The notes: generated by a model not told the origin, from the letters alone. DNA of 64,000 nt from Robiginitomaculum antarcticum DSM 21748 (GCF_000365025.1 NZ_KB823011.1:248001-312000); one strand, 5' to 3'. Counted from the first letter of the stretch, positions 18,569-27,111 are shown. Numbers and translations are program-made.

Positions 18569-18894
18569 ATGACACAAACCGTCTTAATTTATGTCGAACT
18601 ATACGTCCTCGGGATTAATATGGTCGCATTTACCGTGTTCGGCATAGACAAGATGGCGGCTAGAAATGGTGACCGCCGTATATAGAGCAAACTTTATTAC
18701 TGATCGCGGCTCTTGGCGGCTCGCCGGGCAGTATGATGGGGCAACGCATTTTTCGGCATAAAACCCGAAAGCAACCTTTCAAAGCTCAGCTTTATACGAT
18801 TGCGGTGATACAAATTGGGTTCTGCATTGCGCTGGGTTTTGCGCCATTCCGCAATTTTGTAAGTACAAGCCTCCAAAGTATATTTGGTTTTTAA
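18569..18894 (+). pseudogene. DUF1294 membrane protein gene, frameshifted
   Basis: Reading from ATG 18569 gives N-M-V-A-F-T-V-F-G-I-D-K and then R-N-G-D-R-R-I followed at once by TAG (18683). The other frame, from about 18682, continues with E-Q-T-L-L-L-I-A-A-L-G-G-S-P-G-S and R-H-K-T-R-K, up to TAA at 18894. These are the two halves of a DUF1294 protein (usually R-I-P-E-x-T-L-L-L...G-G-S-P-G...H-K-T-x-K). A single missing base near 18680-18684 explains the break. The rest of the protein looks undamaged, so the lesion is recent or a sequence error. DUF1294 proteins are small membrane proteins of unknown role. Confidence 0.82.
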
Positions 18895-18921
18895 AGTACC
18901 ACATTACGTCCGGTTAGAAAA

Positions 18922-18945
18922 AAAGCCCCGCCGGAGCGGGGCTTT
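18922..18945 (-). terminator. Intrinsic terminator of the alpha/beta hydrolase gene
   Basis: Ten-base stem AAAGCCCCGC/GCGGGGCTTT with a four-base loop (CGGA). On the minus strand it is followed by a run of seven T residues, and it lies six bases after the hydrolase stop codon. It could also act, less well, on transcripts from the DUF1294 remnant on the other strand. Confidence 0.88.
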
Positions 18946-18951
18946 AAGACT

Positions 18952-19632
18952 TTAACCTTCGAGCAACCTTGGCCCGCGCGGTGGACAATAACGCGGATCC
19001 AAATGCTCATCCAGATAATCGTCAACGATATCCAGAGCCTGCTCAAGATGGTGGGTATAGAAATGGTCTGCGCCTTCAATAGGCGTGGCCGTCACAGATG
19101 TCCCTTTTTGCGTGCGAATGCGGCTAACTGCGCCGACAACATCATCCGGCGGGATAATCTGATCTTCGGTACCGTAAGTCACCAGACCGGACGCCGGGCA
19201 GGGCGCGAGGAAGGCAAAATCATACGTATTGGTCGGCAGGCTCATTGAGATGAAACCGGCTACTTCGGGGCGACGCATCAAAAGCTGCATGCCGATCCAC
19301 GCGCCGAACTGATAGCCGGAGACCCAGCTAAACGGCGCATTTTGGTTAAAGCTTTGGAGCCAGTCCAGCGCGTAAGCGGCATCCTGCAGCTCTCCGGAGC
19401 CATTATCATAAGTGCCCATAGAGCGGCCGACGCCGCGAAAATTAAAGCGCAATACGCTAAAGCCGCGTTCTTTATATTGCTCATACATGGCAACCGGAAT
19501 GCGGTGATCCATATGTCCGCCCGCTTTGGGGTGGGGCGGCAAAATGATGGCGCAAGGCGCGGCAGGTTCGCTTGACGGGTGATAGCGGCCTTCGAGACGG
19601 CCTTCAGGGCCGGCGAAAATGACTTCAGGCAT
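18952..19632 (-). CDS. Alpha/beta hydrolase with altered nucleophile elbow
   Basis: 226 residues with the alpha/beta hydrolase layout: I-L-P-P-H-P-K-A-G-G-H-M-D-H near the N-terminus, L-R-F-N-F-R-G-V-G-R-S, and a C-terminal acid/His pair (G-T-E-D-Q-I-I and G-A-D-H-F-Y). The elbow, where serine is expected (G-Y-S-F-G), reads G-Y-Q-F-G, with CAG in the DNA. The catalytic serine therefore appears replaced by glutamine, so the protein may be a non-hydrolytic relative, or the family may use another residue. It stands alone, ends in a strong terminator, and is divergent from iscR. Substrate unknown. Confidence 0.78.
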   Translation of the reverse strand: MPEVIFAGPEGRLEGRYHPSSEPAAPCAIILPPHPKAGGHMDHRIPVAMYEQYKERGFSVLRFNFRGVGRSMGTYDNGSGELQDAAYALDWLQSFNQNAPFSWVSGYQFGAWIGMQLLMRRPEVAGFISMSLPTNTYDFAFLAPCPASGLVTYGTEDQIIPPDDVVGAVSRIRTQKGTSVTATPIEGADHFYTHHLEQALDIVDDYLDEHLDPRYCPPRGPRLLEG

Positions 19633-19686
19633 GAAAATCCTTTATGGCGTGCGGCCAATTCGCCGCGCCTGCAAATGCAGGTCTTA

Positions 19687-19718
19687 ATCTTGACTAAAAC
19701 AGTCGGAATACTTAACTT
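19687..19718 (+). promoter_or_regulatory. IscR-type operator over the promoter of the suf operon
   Basis: TTGACTAAAACAGTCGGAAT contains the dyad GACT-aaaac-AGTC and matches the alphaproteobacterial IscR-site pattern (TTGACTnnnnnAGTCGG..AT). The same TTGACT serves as a -35 box, with TAACTT 17 bases further (19713-19718) as -10. Bound IscR would block the promoter, giving negative feedback by Fe-S status. The site lies about 100 bases before the iscR start. Binding is inferred from the motif. Confidence 0.75.
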
Positions 19719-19806
19719 CCAACTAACTTGTGATTTAGCGCGGCTCATAACAAGGGCGTTGCGAAAAAGCGAGGGTGAACATGCACTTAATGGGTAGGAT
19801 TAGGCC

Positions 19807-20241
19807 GTGAAACTGACTGCAAAGGGACGATATGCCGTGATGGCCGTTGCCGACCTCGCCAAATTTGGCGCAGGCGATCCGGTCAGCCTGTCTGAGATTT
19901 CGATGCGGCAAGGTATTTCGCTCTCTTTTCTGGAGCAAATTTTTGGCGGTTTGCGCCGCGCCGGACTTGTCGAAAGCTCTCGCGGCGCGCAGGGCGGATA
20001 TGCGCTGGCCCGACCGGCGGCTACTGTGACCTTGGATCAGATCATCGCCGCCGTAGACGAGCAAGTCCGCGCCCATGGCTGTGACCCGACCAAGCGCGCA
20101 GGGTGCACGGGCGGGAACGCTAAATGCCTAACCCATGATTTATGGGGCGCATTAGAGAGCCATATTGGCGAATTTATGTCGCGGATCAGCGTTGCTGACG
20201 TGGTCGATGGCCGCGCATTTGCTCTGGAGGCGGCGCAATGA
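19807..20241 (+). CDS. iscR: Rrf2-family Fe-S regulator, IscR-like
   Basis: 144 residues, GTG start, with the Rrf2 opening M-K-L-T-A-K-G-R-Y-A-V and the winged helix I-S-x-x-Q-G-I-S-x-S-F-L-E-Q-I-F. Three cysteines near residues 93-108 (H-G-C, A-G-C, A-K-C-L-T-H) match the IscR ligands for a [2Fe-2S] cluster. As in other alphaproteobacteria it heads the suf operon and should repress it when clusters are plentiful. Its stop overlaps the next start by ATGA. The upstream dyad at 19687 is the probable target. Confidence 0.92.
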   Translation: MKLTAKGRYAVMAVADLAKFGAGDPVSLSEISMRQGISLSFLEQIFGGLRRAGLVESSRGAQGGYALARPAATVTLDQIIAAVDEQVRAHGCDPTKRAGCTGGNAKCLTHDLWGALESHIGEFMSRISVADVVDGRAFALEAAQ

Positions 20242-21368
20242 GCAATGATGTAATGACTCGCCTTTACCTCGATCATAATGCCACGACCTTTATGCGTTCT
20301 GAGGCGATTGATGCCACGACCGAAGCCATGCATGTGCACGGCAACCCGTCCGCGCAACACGCCGATGGCCGTGCGGCGAGCGGGCTTATATCTACGGCGC
20401 GCGAGGCTGTGGGGCTCGCGATGGGCGTCTGCGCGCAGGATGTGATCTTCACCGGCGGCGGGACAGAAGCGGATAATACCGCCGTGTTCTCCGCTTGGAC
20501 GGCAGGATGCCGCAAAATGCTATTCTCCGCCGCCGATCATCCGGCGACATACCGCGCAGCTGAGCAATGGGGATGCCCGCATGAGTTTATTCCCGTCGAC
20601 GCGAATGGCGTGACGGATGTGGCTTGGCTTGAACAGCGCCTGAGTAAATGGGATGAAGCCGATGGCCGTCCCTTTGTGTCTGTCGCTGCGGCCAATAGCG
20701 AAACCGGCGTGATCCAGCCCGTTGAGGCGGTCGCGGGTTTTGTCGGTGATGCAGGCGGTTTACTGCTGGTCGACGCTGTTCAAGCGTTGGGTAAAATCCC
20801 GATGACCTATATCGCCGATTATATTTCTGTCTCTGCGCATAAAATCGGCGGGCCGAAAGGCGTTGGCGCGCTTTATATCTCGCCGGATGCCCCCGCGCAG
20901 TCGCTATTGTGTGGAGGCGGACAAGAACGCCGCCGCCGCGCAGGTACGATGAATGTTGCAGGGATTGCAGGTTTTGGCGCTGCGGTAAAAACACTTGACG
21001 ATATGACGGGCATGAATGCCCTGCGTGATGCCCTCGAAACAGGCCTCAAAGCGATGGAGCCGCGATTGACAGTTTTTGGCGAACATGTAGAGCGTTTGCC
21101 CAATACATCATTTTTCGCTGTACCGGATGCCGGCTCCATGACGTTAATGATGCAACTCGACTTGCACGGCATATCGGTTTCAACCGGAACAGCCTGTTCG
21201 TCCGGAAAAGTCGGCGAGAGCCGCACGCTCAAAGCGATGGGCGTTTTGGACAAAGCCCCCAAAGGCGCGATCCGCGTTAGTCTCGGGCATGACAACACCC
21301 TGTCGGACATTAATAGATTTCTGTCTGCATGGGCCAAAATTAGACACAAAGAACGGAAAGCCGCATGA
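20238..21368 (+). CDS. Cysteine desulfurase (group I, NifS/IscS-like)
   Basis: 376 residues of PLP-dependent class V aminotransferase fold. The PLP lysine is in [12 protein letters not shown] and the sulfur-carrying cysteine in [10 protein letters not shown], on the longer loop typical of group I enzymes. It takes sulfur from L-cysteine for cluster assembly. It is coupled to iscR before it and sufB after it, both by ATGA overlaps. A second desulfurase (sufS, group II) lies later in the same operon, an arrangement common in alphaproteobacteria. Confidence 0.92.
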   Translation: MSNDVMTRLYLDHNATTFMRSEAIDATTEAMHVHGNPSAQHADGRAASGLISTAREAVGLAMGVCAQDVIFTGGGTEADNTAVFSAWTAGCRKMLFSAADHPATYRAAEQWGCPHEFIPVDANGVTDVAWLEQRLSKWDEADGRPFVSVAAANSETGVIQPVEAVAGFVGDAGGLLLVDAVQALGKIPMTYIADYISVSAHKIGGPKGVGALYISPDAPAQSLLCGGGQERRRRAGTMNVAGIAGFGAAVKTLDDMTGMNALRDALETGLKAMEPRLTVFGEHVERLPNTSFFAVPDAGSMTLMMQLDLHGISVSTGTACSSGKVGESRTLKAMGVLDKAPKGAIRVSLGHDNTLSDINRFLSAWAKIRHKERKAA

Positions 21369-22873
21369 GCGAAGACCTGAAAATCAAAGAGGCCAAAGAC
21401 AGCATTGAGCAATCGACCGTTGACGGCGTTCGCGCGCTTGAGGCGGATAAATACAAATATGGCTTTGACAGTGATATCGAACAGGAATTTGCGCCTAAGG
21501 GCTTAAATGAGGATATTGTTCGCTTTATTTCGGCCAAAAAAGAAGAGCCGCAATGGCTGCTCGACTGGCGGCTGGAAGCTTATGCGCGCTGGTTAACACT
21601 GGACGAGCCGAAATGGGCAAATGTTGATTATCCGGAAATTGATTTTCAGGACGCTTATTATTACGCCGCGCCGAAACGTGATGAGGATAAGCCGCAATCA
21701 CTCGACGAGGTCGATCCTGAAATTCTCGCTATCTATGAAAAACTCGGCATCAGCCTGAAAGAACAAGAAGTTCTGGCCGGCGTTGCGGGCGCGCCGCGCG
21801 TGGCCGTCGATGCGGTTTTAGATAGCGTCTCTGTGGTGACGACCTTTAAAAAAGAGCTGGCCGAGAAAGGCGTGATTTTCTGCTCATTCTCTGAAGCTGT
21901 GAAAGAACATCCGGAGCTCGTGCGCAAATATATGGGCACAGTGGTGCCGCAAACCGATAACTTCTATGCGACGCTCAATAATGCCGTCTTTTCGGACGGA
22001 TCATTTGTTTACATCCCGCCGGGCGTGCGCTGCCCGATGGAGCTCTCGACCTATTTCCGGATGAACGCGCAGGGGACGGGGCAGTTTGAACGCACGCTTA
22101 TTATTGCAGACAAAGGCTCATATGTGTCTTACCTTGAAGGCTGCACCGCGCCGATGCGCGATGAAAACCAGCTTCACGCGGCCATCGTCGAAATCATTGT
22201 CCATGAGGACGCCGAAGTGAAATATTCCACGGTTCAAAACTGGTGGCCGGGCGATAGCGAAGGCAAGGGCGGGGTCTATAATTTCGTCACCAAACGCGCC
22301 GATTGCCGGGGCGATAACTCCAAAGTCAGCTGGACGCAGGTCGAGACCGGCTCTGCCGTCACATGGAAATATCCCAGCTGTATTTTGCGCGGCGATAACA
22401 GCCAGGGCGAGTTCTATTCCATCGCCATCACCAATGGTCATCAACAGGCCGATACCGGCACAAAAATGATCCATTTGGGCAAAAATACGATTAGCCGCGT
22501 CATTTCCAAAGGCATTAGCGCCGGTAAATCCAACAGCACTTATCGCGGGCTTGTCTCTGCCCATCGCAAGGCTACGGGCGCGCGTAATTTTACGCAATGC
22601 GACAGCCTTTTAATCGGCGATCAATGCGGCGCGCATACGGTTCCTTATATTGAGAGCGACACGCCGACCGCGCAGTTCGAACACGAAGCGACGACCAGTA
22701 AACTCTCCGATGATCAGCTGTTTTATTGCCGTCAGCGCGGCCTGTCCGAAGAAGACGCCGTCGCGCTTTTGGTCAACGGCTTTTGCCGTGACGTGCTGCA
22801 AAAACTGCCGATGGAATTTGCAGTCGAAGCGCAGAAATTAGTCGCCATCAGCTTGGAAGGATCAGTCGGATGA
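21365..22873 (+). CDS. sufB: Fe-S cluster assembly scaffold protein SufB
   Basis: 502 residues with typical SufB text: [16 protein letters not shown], the core E-G-C-T-A-P, and the C-terminal S-R-G-L-x-E-E-x-A-x-x-L-L-V-N-G-F region. SufB forms the SufBC2D complex on which clusters are made; the conserved cysteines and the R-N-F-T-Q-C-D-S-L segment are intact. Length is normal. The stop overlaps the next gene by ATGA. In most relatives sufC follows directly, but here about 2.3 kb of other genes and repeats lie between. Confidence 0.95.
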   Translation: MSEDLKIKEAKDSIEQSTVDGVRALEADKYKYGFDSDIEQEFAPKGLNEDIVRFISAKKEEPQWLLDWRLEAYARWLTLDEPKWANVDYPEIDFQDAYYYAAPKRDEDKPQSLDEVDPEILAIYEKLGISLKEQEVLAGVAGAPRVAVDAVLDSVSVVTTFKKELAEKGVIFCSFSEAVKEHPELVRKYMGTVVPQTDNFYATLNNAVFSDGSFVYIPPGVRCPMELSTYFRMNAQGTGQFERTLIIADKGSYVSYLEGCTAPMRDENQLHAAIVEIIVHEDAEVKYSTVQNWWPGDSEGKGGVYNFVTKRADCRGDNSKVSWTQVETGSAVTWKYPSCILRGDNSQGEFYSIAITNGHQQADTGTKMIHLGKNTISRVISKGISAGKSNSTYRGLVSAHRKATGARNFTQCDSLLIGDQCGAHTVPYIESDTPTAQFEHEATTSKLSDDQLFYCRQRGLSEEDAVALLVNGFCRDVLQKLPMEFAVEAQKLVAISLEGSVG

Positions 22874-23355
22874 TCAGATATTTTTGTGTTATCGGCGCGG
22901 CGGCTTTTCTCGCCGCATGCGGCAGCCAAGAGCCGCAGGTCCCTGAAGCTCCGGTCAAGCCGGGCACGATACAGGCTCCCGCTACGCCGTCAGTTAGCAA
23001 TAGCGCTGAGCTGTCGCGTGATGATTTTAACCCGAAATTCGCCTCGTGGCTCGAGCTCGAGCTGGGGATGGATATCGACACAGCCGAGCCGATTATCCGC
23101 GAGCGGTTTGGCGATGACATTCAAGAAGAAGGTCAGCTCAGCTTCACGATAGAGCGTATCTATAGCGCTAATGGCCGCACCGTTATTCTTGCGACGCAAG
23201 AGGGCGCACTGGACGATTCGATTTCGGCGCAGCAACTTTATGCCGAATTTATCCCCGACTCGCCTCTGACCAATAAATTAGAGTTTTTCGGTCTTCGTCA
23301 CAAATGCCGCCGCGGCGATAATCCCGGGCAATGGACGACGCAGCTTTGCCCCTAA
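22870..23355 (+). CDS. Unknown lipoprotein inside the suf operon
   Basis: 161 residues with a signal peptide ending in the lipobox L-A-A-C, a proline-rich spacer (about 20-45) and a mature part of mixed alpha/beta composition. Two cysteines near the C-terminus (H-K-C-R-R-G and Q-L-C-P) could form a disulfide. Its start overlaps the sufB stop by ATGA, so it is co-translated with the operon. No family was recognised. A function in Fe-S assembly is not implied by its envelope location; it may be a passenger. Confidence 0.72.
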   Translation: MIRYFCVIGAAAFLAACGSQEPQVPEAPVKPGTIQAPATPSVSNSAELSRDDFNPKFASWLELELGMDIDTAEPIIRERFGDDIQEEGQLSFTIERIYSANGRTVILATQEGALDDSISAQQLYAEFIPDSPLTNKLEFFGLRHKCRRGDNPGQWTTQLCP

Positions 23356-23405
23356 CTCACCGACTATTATGAGCCCAATAATAATTTAATAGAGGAGCCA
23401 AAATA

Positions 23406-23801
23406 ATGGCTAAAAAAACTGCCCCGAAACGTACGCTGATTCAGCTCTCCGATAGCGAAGCGAAATATTCTATGTCGCGCGCTTTGGTGCAGGGCGATTT
23501 TTGCTTTGTCTCCGGCACGCTGGGCTATGATTATGCCAAGGGCGAACTGCCGCAAAGCGTCGCGCAGCAAACGCTCAATACATTTACCAATATCCAAAGC
23601 GCGCTGAAAGCGGCCGGGTTCGAGCTTGGCCATACGGTGCGCGTTCAATACACGGTCGCTAACCGTGATGACGTCGCGAAAATCTTGCCGATCTTAGAGA
23701 AATTCTATGGTAAAATCCGCCCCGCTGCGACCATGGTCATTGCGGATTTAGTGGATCCCAAGGGTAAGATTGAAATCGAAGTCACGGCCTATAAAGGATA
23801 A
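23406..23801 (+). CDS. RidA family protein (YjgF/YER057c/UK114)
   Basis: 131 residues, a single trimeric RidA fold: Y-S-x-x-x-x-V-x-x-G-x-x-x-V-S-G-T-L-G pattern at 22-40 and a C-terminal P-A-A-T-M-V-I-A-D-L-V-D-P. The Arg that holds the carboxylate in true RidA (R-T/V-T) is represented by P-A-A-T, so it is a member of an Rid subfamily without the usual catalytic arginine. RidA destroys reactive enamine intermediates from PLP enzymes, which fits beside two PLP-dependent desulfurases. GAGGAG precedes the start. Confidence 0.85.
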   Translation: MAKKTAPKRTLIQLSDSEAKYSMSRALVQGDFCFVSGTLGYDYAKGELPQSVAQQTLNTFTNIQSALKAAGFELGHTVRVQYTVANRDDVAKILPILEKFYGKIRPAATMVIADLVDPKGKIEIEVTAYKG

Positions 23802-23819
23802 AATAAATACCATAGTTAG

Positions 23820-23932
23820 CCTCATCCTGAGGACGCCACGAAGTGGCGTGGACTCGAAGGATGAGGCGGCGAATTGGGTAGCCAAACCCCGTCCTTCGAG
23901 TCCCGCGGCTATCGCCGCGCCTCAGGATGAGG
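23820..23932. repeat. Palindromic repeat, copy 1 of 3
   Basis: A 113-bp inverted-repeat unit. Outer arms CCTCATCCTGAGG and CCTCAGGATGAGG; inner arms GGACTCGAAGGA and TCCTTCGAGTCC; each side also holds its own small hairpin (CGCCACgaaGTGGCG and GCGGCtatcGCCGC). The same design recurs at 24351 and 26976. It would form a cross-shaped structure in RNA or DNA. It makes short false ORFs in several frames. Similar elements are common in alphaproteobacterial genomes. Confidence 0.9.
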
Positions 23933-23953
23933 TTGGATTTAAGATAATTATTT

Positions 23954-24325
23954 ATGATTCAAAAAATAAACATCACTGATAAATTTGACCTCTTCAGCGA
24001 ACACTGGCGACCCAAAACGGTTGCCGAGATCAACGGGCAAGAGTTTAAACTCGCCAAAATTTTCGGCGCGTATCCGTGGCATGCCCATGCCGAAACGGAT
24101 GAGATGTTTTTCTGCTGGCAAGGGGAGTTTATCCTCGATGTCGAGGGTGAGGACAGCATTGTCGTTAAACAAGGCGAAGCCATCGTCGTCCCCAAAGGCA
24201 CCGTCCACCGCCCCCGCGCCGAGTCGGAATGTCAGATATTATTGCTGGAAACTGTCGGTACAAAAAATAATGGCAGCGCAGCTGTCGACGTAAAATATGA
24301 TGCGCCTGTAAGCGAGTGGGTTTAG
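23954..24325 (+). CDS. Cupin-domain protein
   Basis: 123 residues of single cupin barrel. Motif 1 is seen as W-H-A-H-A-E-T-D-E-M-F-F with H-x-H and a later glutamate, motif 2 as V-V-P-K-G-T-V-H-R-P, so the metal site (His, His, Glu, His) is complete. Small cupins of this shape are often dioxygenases, isomerases or binding proteins for small molecules. It lies between two copies of the palindromic repeat within the suf operon and is read in the same direction. Substrate unknown. Confidence 0.82.
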   Translation: MIQKINITDKFDLFSEHWRPKTVAEINGQEFKLAKIFGAYPWHAHAETDEMFFCWQGEFILDVEGEDSIVVKQGEAIVVPKGTVHRPRAESECQILLLETVGTKNNGSAAVDVKYDAPVSEWV

Positions 24326-24350
24326 GTATGCCAATTTTTACCAAATTCAG

Positions 24351-24457
24351 CCTCATCCTGAGGAGCGCGAAGCGCGTCTCGAAGGGCGAGGCGAGAGGCT
24401 GGGTGGCCAAACCCCGCCCTTCGAGTCCCGCAGCTATCGCCGCGCCTCAGGATGAGG
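24351..24457. repeat. Palindromic repeat, copy 2 of 3
   Basis: 107 bp with the same outer arms CCTCATCCTGAGG / CCTCAGGATGAGG and inner arms CTCGAAGGG / CCCTTCGAG. The internal side hairpin on the left is AGCGCGaaGCGCGT, different in sequence from copy 1 but in the same position, which shows that structure rather than sequence is kept there. Confidence 0.9.
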
Positions 24458-24522
24458 TTTGGGTAAAAATTGAGCGCTACATCTCCCGCTCACCCGTGAT
24501 CGACGCTGCCCAGAGAAAGCAA

Positions 24523-24580
24523 GGATCCAGAGTTAGGAACTGCATCAAGTCGCTCTGGATCCCAGCTTTCGCTGGGATGA
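24523..24580. repeat. Second type of short palindromic repeat
   Basis: GGATCCAGAG (24523-24532) is inverted exactly at 24553-24562, followed by a hairpin CCCAGC-tttc-GCTGGG (24561-24576). It resembles the widespread short repeats of the form TGGATCCC...GGGATGA. It lies 25 bases before the AT-rich unknown gene. Confidence 0.7.
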
Positions 24581-24604
24581 GCGGATTGAGTTTGGGGGTA
24601 TGTT

Positions 24605-25156
24605 GTGTATAATTATGCTATCGATCAGACTACTGCAATTGCAGGCCTTGCAGTGTTGGCATCAGTGTTTGCTTCCATAATAGCTTTATATGGTGCTTGG
24701 CGAGCAAATAAAATTGCCGAAAAAAACTTATCCGCTTCAGTCGAGTTGCAATTAATTCAGTTTCGTGAAAAATGGATTTCTGAGCTAAGAGAGGAAATGG
24801 CAGGCTTTTCAGCTTCTATAACATCACCACATTATGGTGGAGATATCCTAGCAAAAATGCTTTCTCATTTTCACAAAATATCTTTACTTATGAATGATGA
24901 GGATCCGCTCTATCCACTTTTAATGATGCAATTGGCTCAAATATCAAAAGCTGCTGTTTATCGGTTAGAAACCGAAACGAATAATACGATGTTGAGTGCT
25001 GAAAATGCTTTCAAAGCATCGCCAAAAGAATTTCCATTTCTAAATGATGAAGCCTTCAATATTAATATTTTTGAAAAAATTTCTCGAAACATACTCAAAA
25101 ATGAGTGGGAACGAGTTAAAACAGACATGAGAAAATATAATGCTAAAAATCAATAA
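24605..25156 (+). CDS. Unknown AT-rich single-pass membrane protein in the suf operon
   Basis: 183 residues, GTG start with a G-rich ribosome-binding stretch upstream. One membrane helix at about 10-33 (G-L-A-V-L-A-S-V-F-A-S-I-I-A-L) is followed by a cytosolic part rich in helix-forming residues, probably coiled (K-I-A-E-K-N-L-S-A-S...R-E-K-W-I-S-E-L-R-E-E). No family was recognised with certainty; the layout (helix, then Q-F-R-x-x-W-I-x-x-L-R) recalls small membrane proteins found in accessory regions. Base composition is much more AT-rich than the genes on both sides. It overlaps sufC by 17 bases, so its arrival replaced the normal sufC leader. Confidence 0.7.
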   Translation: MYNYAIDQTTAIAGLAVLASVFASIIALYGAWRANKIAEKNLSASVELQLIQFREKWISELREEMAGFSASITSPHYGGDILAKMLSHFHKISLLMNDEDPLYPLLMMQLAQISKAAVYRLETETNNTMLSAENAFKASPKEFPFLNDEAFNINIFEKISRNILKNEWERVKTDMRKYNAKNQ

Positions 25157-25886
25157 TTTACACGCGACTGTTGATGACGGTCAAAAGCAAATCTTAAACG
25201 GGCTTTCGCTCGAGGTTCCGGCGGGTGAAGTCCATGCGATTATGGGCCCGAACGGGGCGGGCAAGTCGACTTTGGCTTATGTCCTGACGGGCCGTGACGG
25301 CTATGACGTGACAGAGGGTGAGGTCACTTTAGATGGTGAAGACCTGCTGGATATGGAGCCCGAAGAACGGGCGGCAAAGGGCGTGTTTTTGTCCTTTCAA
25401 TACCCGCTGGAAATTCCGGGCGTGCCGACTATGACGTTTTTACGTACGGCAGTGAATGCCCAGCGCAAGGCGCGCGGGGAGGAGCCGATGGGGGCGCCGG
25501 AGTTTCTCAAGACGGCGCGCGCGCTTGCTAAAGAGCTGAAGATCAAACCGGAGATGCTCAAACGTCCGCTGAATGTCGGCTTTTCCGGCGGCGAGAAAAA
25601 GCGCATGGAAATTTTCCAGATGATGATGCTTGCGCCGCGCTTTATCGTCATGGACGAAACCGATAGCGGCCTTGATGTTGACGCGCTGCGCATTGTTGCT
25701 GACGGTGTGAATAAGCTGCGCGGTGCGGGCCGGGGCATGCTGATTATCACCCATTATCAGCGCCTGCTGGACTATATCGTCCCTGACCGCGTCCATGTGC
25801 TGTCGCAAGGCAAAATCGCCGCCAGCGGCGATGCCGACTTTGCCAAGACGCTCGAATCCGAAGGCTATGACGCATATGCCGCATAA
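25140..25886 (+). CDS. sufC: Fe-S assembly ATPase SufC
   Basis: 248 residues, ABC ATPase: Walker A G-P-N-G-A-G-K-S-T, signature F-S-G-G-E-K-K-R, Walker B F-I-V-M-D-E-T-D-S-G-L-D, and the H-loop I-T-H-Y-Q-R. The D-S-G-L-D and H-Y-Q-R variants are typical of SufC. It powers the SufBC2D scaffold. Its start lies within the 3' end of the preceding AT-rich gene and no strong ribosome-binding site is seen, so translation probably depends on that gene being read. Confidence 0.95.
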   Translation: MLKINNLHATVDDGQKQILNGLSLEVPAGEVHAIMGPNGAGKSTLAYVLTGRDGYDVTEGEVTLDGEDLLDMEPEERAAKGVFLSFQYPLEIPGVPTMTFLRTAVNAQRKARGEEPMGAPEFLKTARALAKELKIKPEMLKRPLNVGFSGGEKKRMEIFQMMMLAPRFIVMDETDSGLDVDALRIVADGVNKLRGAGRGMLIITHYQRLLDYIVPDRVHVLSQGKIAASGDADFAKTLESEGYDAYAA

Positions 25887-26949
25887 CACCACAGCCGAAC
25901 AGCGATTGGGAAGTCCGCTGCCGAGTAAGCGCGACGAAGTCTGGAAATGGACGGATCTGCGCCGCGCGGTGACCGACAAAGCCGGCGGGCTAACATCGGC
26001 TGCGCGGCCGAAATTTGATCTCCCGCATGGGGTCAAAATACGGGAAGGCGAAGGCCCCGAAAAGCAATCAAAAAAGTACGGCCACGGCACGATGGCCGCG
26101 CTGGCTAAAAGTTTTGGCGGGAAAAGCTGGGAAATCTATGTGCCGTCAGGATTACGACCGGCTGCGCCGCTGGTAATTTCCGACATAGCGCGCGGCCATT
26201 GCCGCATCATGATTATGGTCGATAAAGGCGCGCATATTCACCTGTTTGAGCATTATGGCGGCGAGCAGGGCGGCTTTACCAATAGTGATATTCAAATCCA
26301 TCTGGCCGAAGGCGCAAAGCTGACCCGCACGATCATTCAGGATGATCCGGCTGATCATTGCCGCATTGCCAATGCGCATATCGCCATTGAGGAGGGCGCA
26401 AAACTGACGCAGCATTGTCTGGCTTTTGGCGGCGGTCTGGTGCGGATGGAAACCAATCTGACGAGCGAAGGTGAGGGCGTTACCGCTGATATGGGCGCGG
26501 CCTATCTGCTGTCCGGAGAGCGGCATTGCGATATGACCAGCGTTATTCGTTTGGCCCATCCGAATTGCACCATCGACCAAGCCGTAAAAGGCGTTGTCGA
26601 CGATAAAACGCGCGGCGTCTTTCAGGGCAAGTTCCTTGTCGAGCGCGCCGCGCAGCATACTGACGCGCAAATGCGTCATGACGCGCTTATGCTGTCTGAT
26701 CGCGCGCAGGTTCGCGCCAAGCCCGAGCTTGAGATCTATGCCGATGATGTGGCGTGCGAGCATGGCAATACGCTGGGGCAGCTTGACGAGACCTCTTTGT
26801 TTTATATGCGTCAACGCGGCATTCCCATCGCGCAGGCCCGCGCCATGTTGACCGAAGCCTTTGTCAGCAGCGTATTTGATAGCGTCGAAGACGATGATCT
26901 GCGTGAGAGCCTTTTGGTTAAGGTGCGCGAATGGTTGGAGGCCCGGTGA
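25867..26949 (+). CDS. sufD: Fe-S assembly protein SufD
   Basis: About 360 residues, related to SufB and forming the SufBC2D complex. The C-terminal core shows Q-x-T-D-A-Q-M-R-H-D-A-L-M-L-S, P-E-L-E-I-Y-A-D-D-V-A-C-E-H-G and L-D-E-T-S-L-F-Y-M-R-Q-R-G-I-P, the SufD hallmark with the E-H-G histidine. The start is ATG 25867 or 25876, overlapping sufC by 11-20 bases. It ends about 26 bases before the third palindromic repeat. Length is slightly short, as is normal in alphaproteobacteria. Confidence 0.93.
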   Translation: MTHMPHNTTAEQRLGSPLPSKRDEVWKWTDLRRAVTDKAGGLTSAARPKFDLPHGVKIREGEGPEKQSKKYGHGTMAALAKSFGGKSWEIYVPSGLRPAAPLVISDIARGHCRIMIMVDKGAHIHLFEHYGGEQGGFTNSDIQIHLAEGAKLTRTIIQDDPADHCRIANAHIAIEEGAKLTQHCLAFGGGLVRMETNLTSEGEGVTADMGAAYLLSGERHCDMTSVIRLAHPNCTIDQAVKGVVDDKTRGVFQGKFLVERAAQHTDAQMRHDALMLSDRAQVRAKPELEIYADDVACEHGNTLGQLDETSLFYMRQRGIPIAQARAMLTEAFVSSVFDSVEDDDLRESLLVKVREWLEAR

Positions 26950-26975
26950 TGACGTTATGCCTAATTCAAATATTA

Positions 26976-27087
26976 CCTCATCCTGAGGACGCATCGCAGA
27001 TGCGTGGACTCGAAGGACGGGGTAATATGGAGAGCCAAAATCCGCGCCCTTCGAGTCCCGCGACGTTCGTCGCGCCTCAGGATGAGG
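26976..27087. repeat. Palindromic repeat, copy 3 of 3
   Basis: 112 bp with the same outer arms (CCTCATCCTGAGG / CCTCAGGATGAGG) and inner arms GGACTCGAAGGAC / CCCTTCGAGTCC. It fills the gap between sufD and sufS. Side hairpins are GCATCGCAGATGC and GCGACGTTCGTCGC. It would be transcribed within the suf message. Confidence 0.9.
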
Positions 27088-27111
27088 ATTTTGGTATGAT
27101 GGGGGCATTTT

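Noticed and set aside
23770-24612. Short ORFs that read through the palindromic repeats (sharing the text K-P-R-P-S-S-P-A-A-I-A-A-P)
   Set aside because: The shared peptide comes from translating the repeat itself, so these are artefacts.
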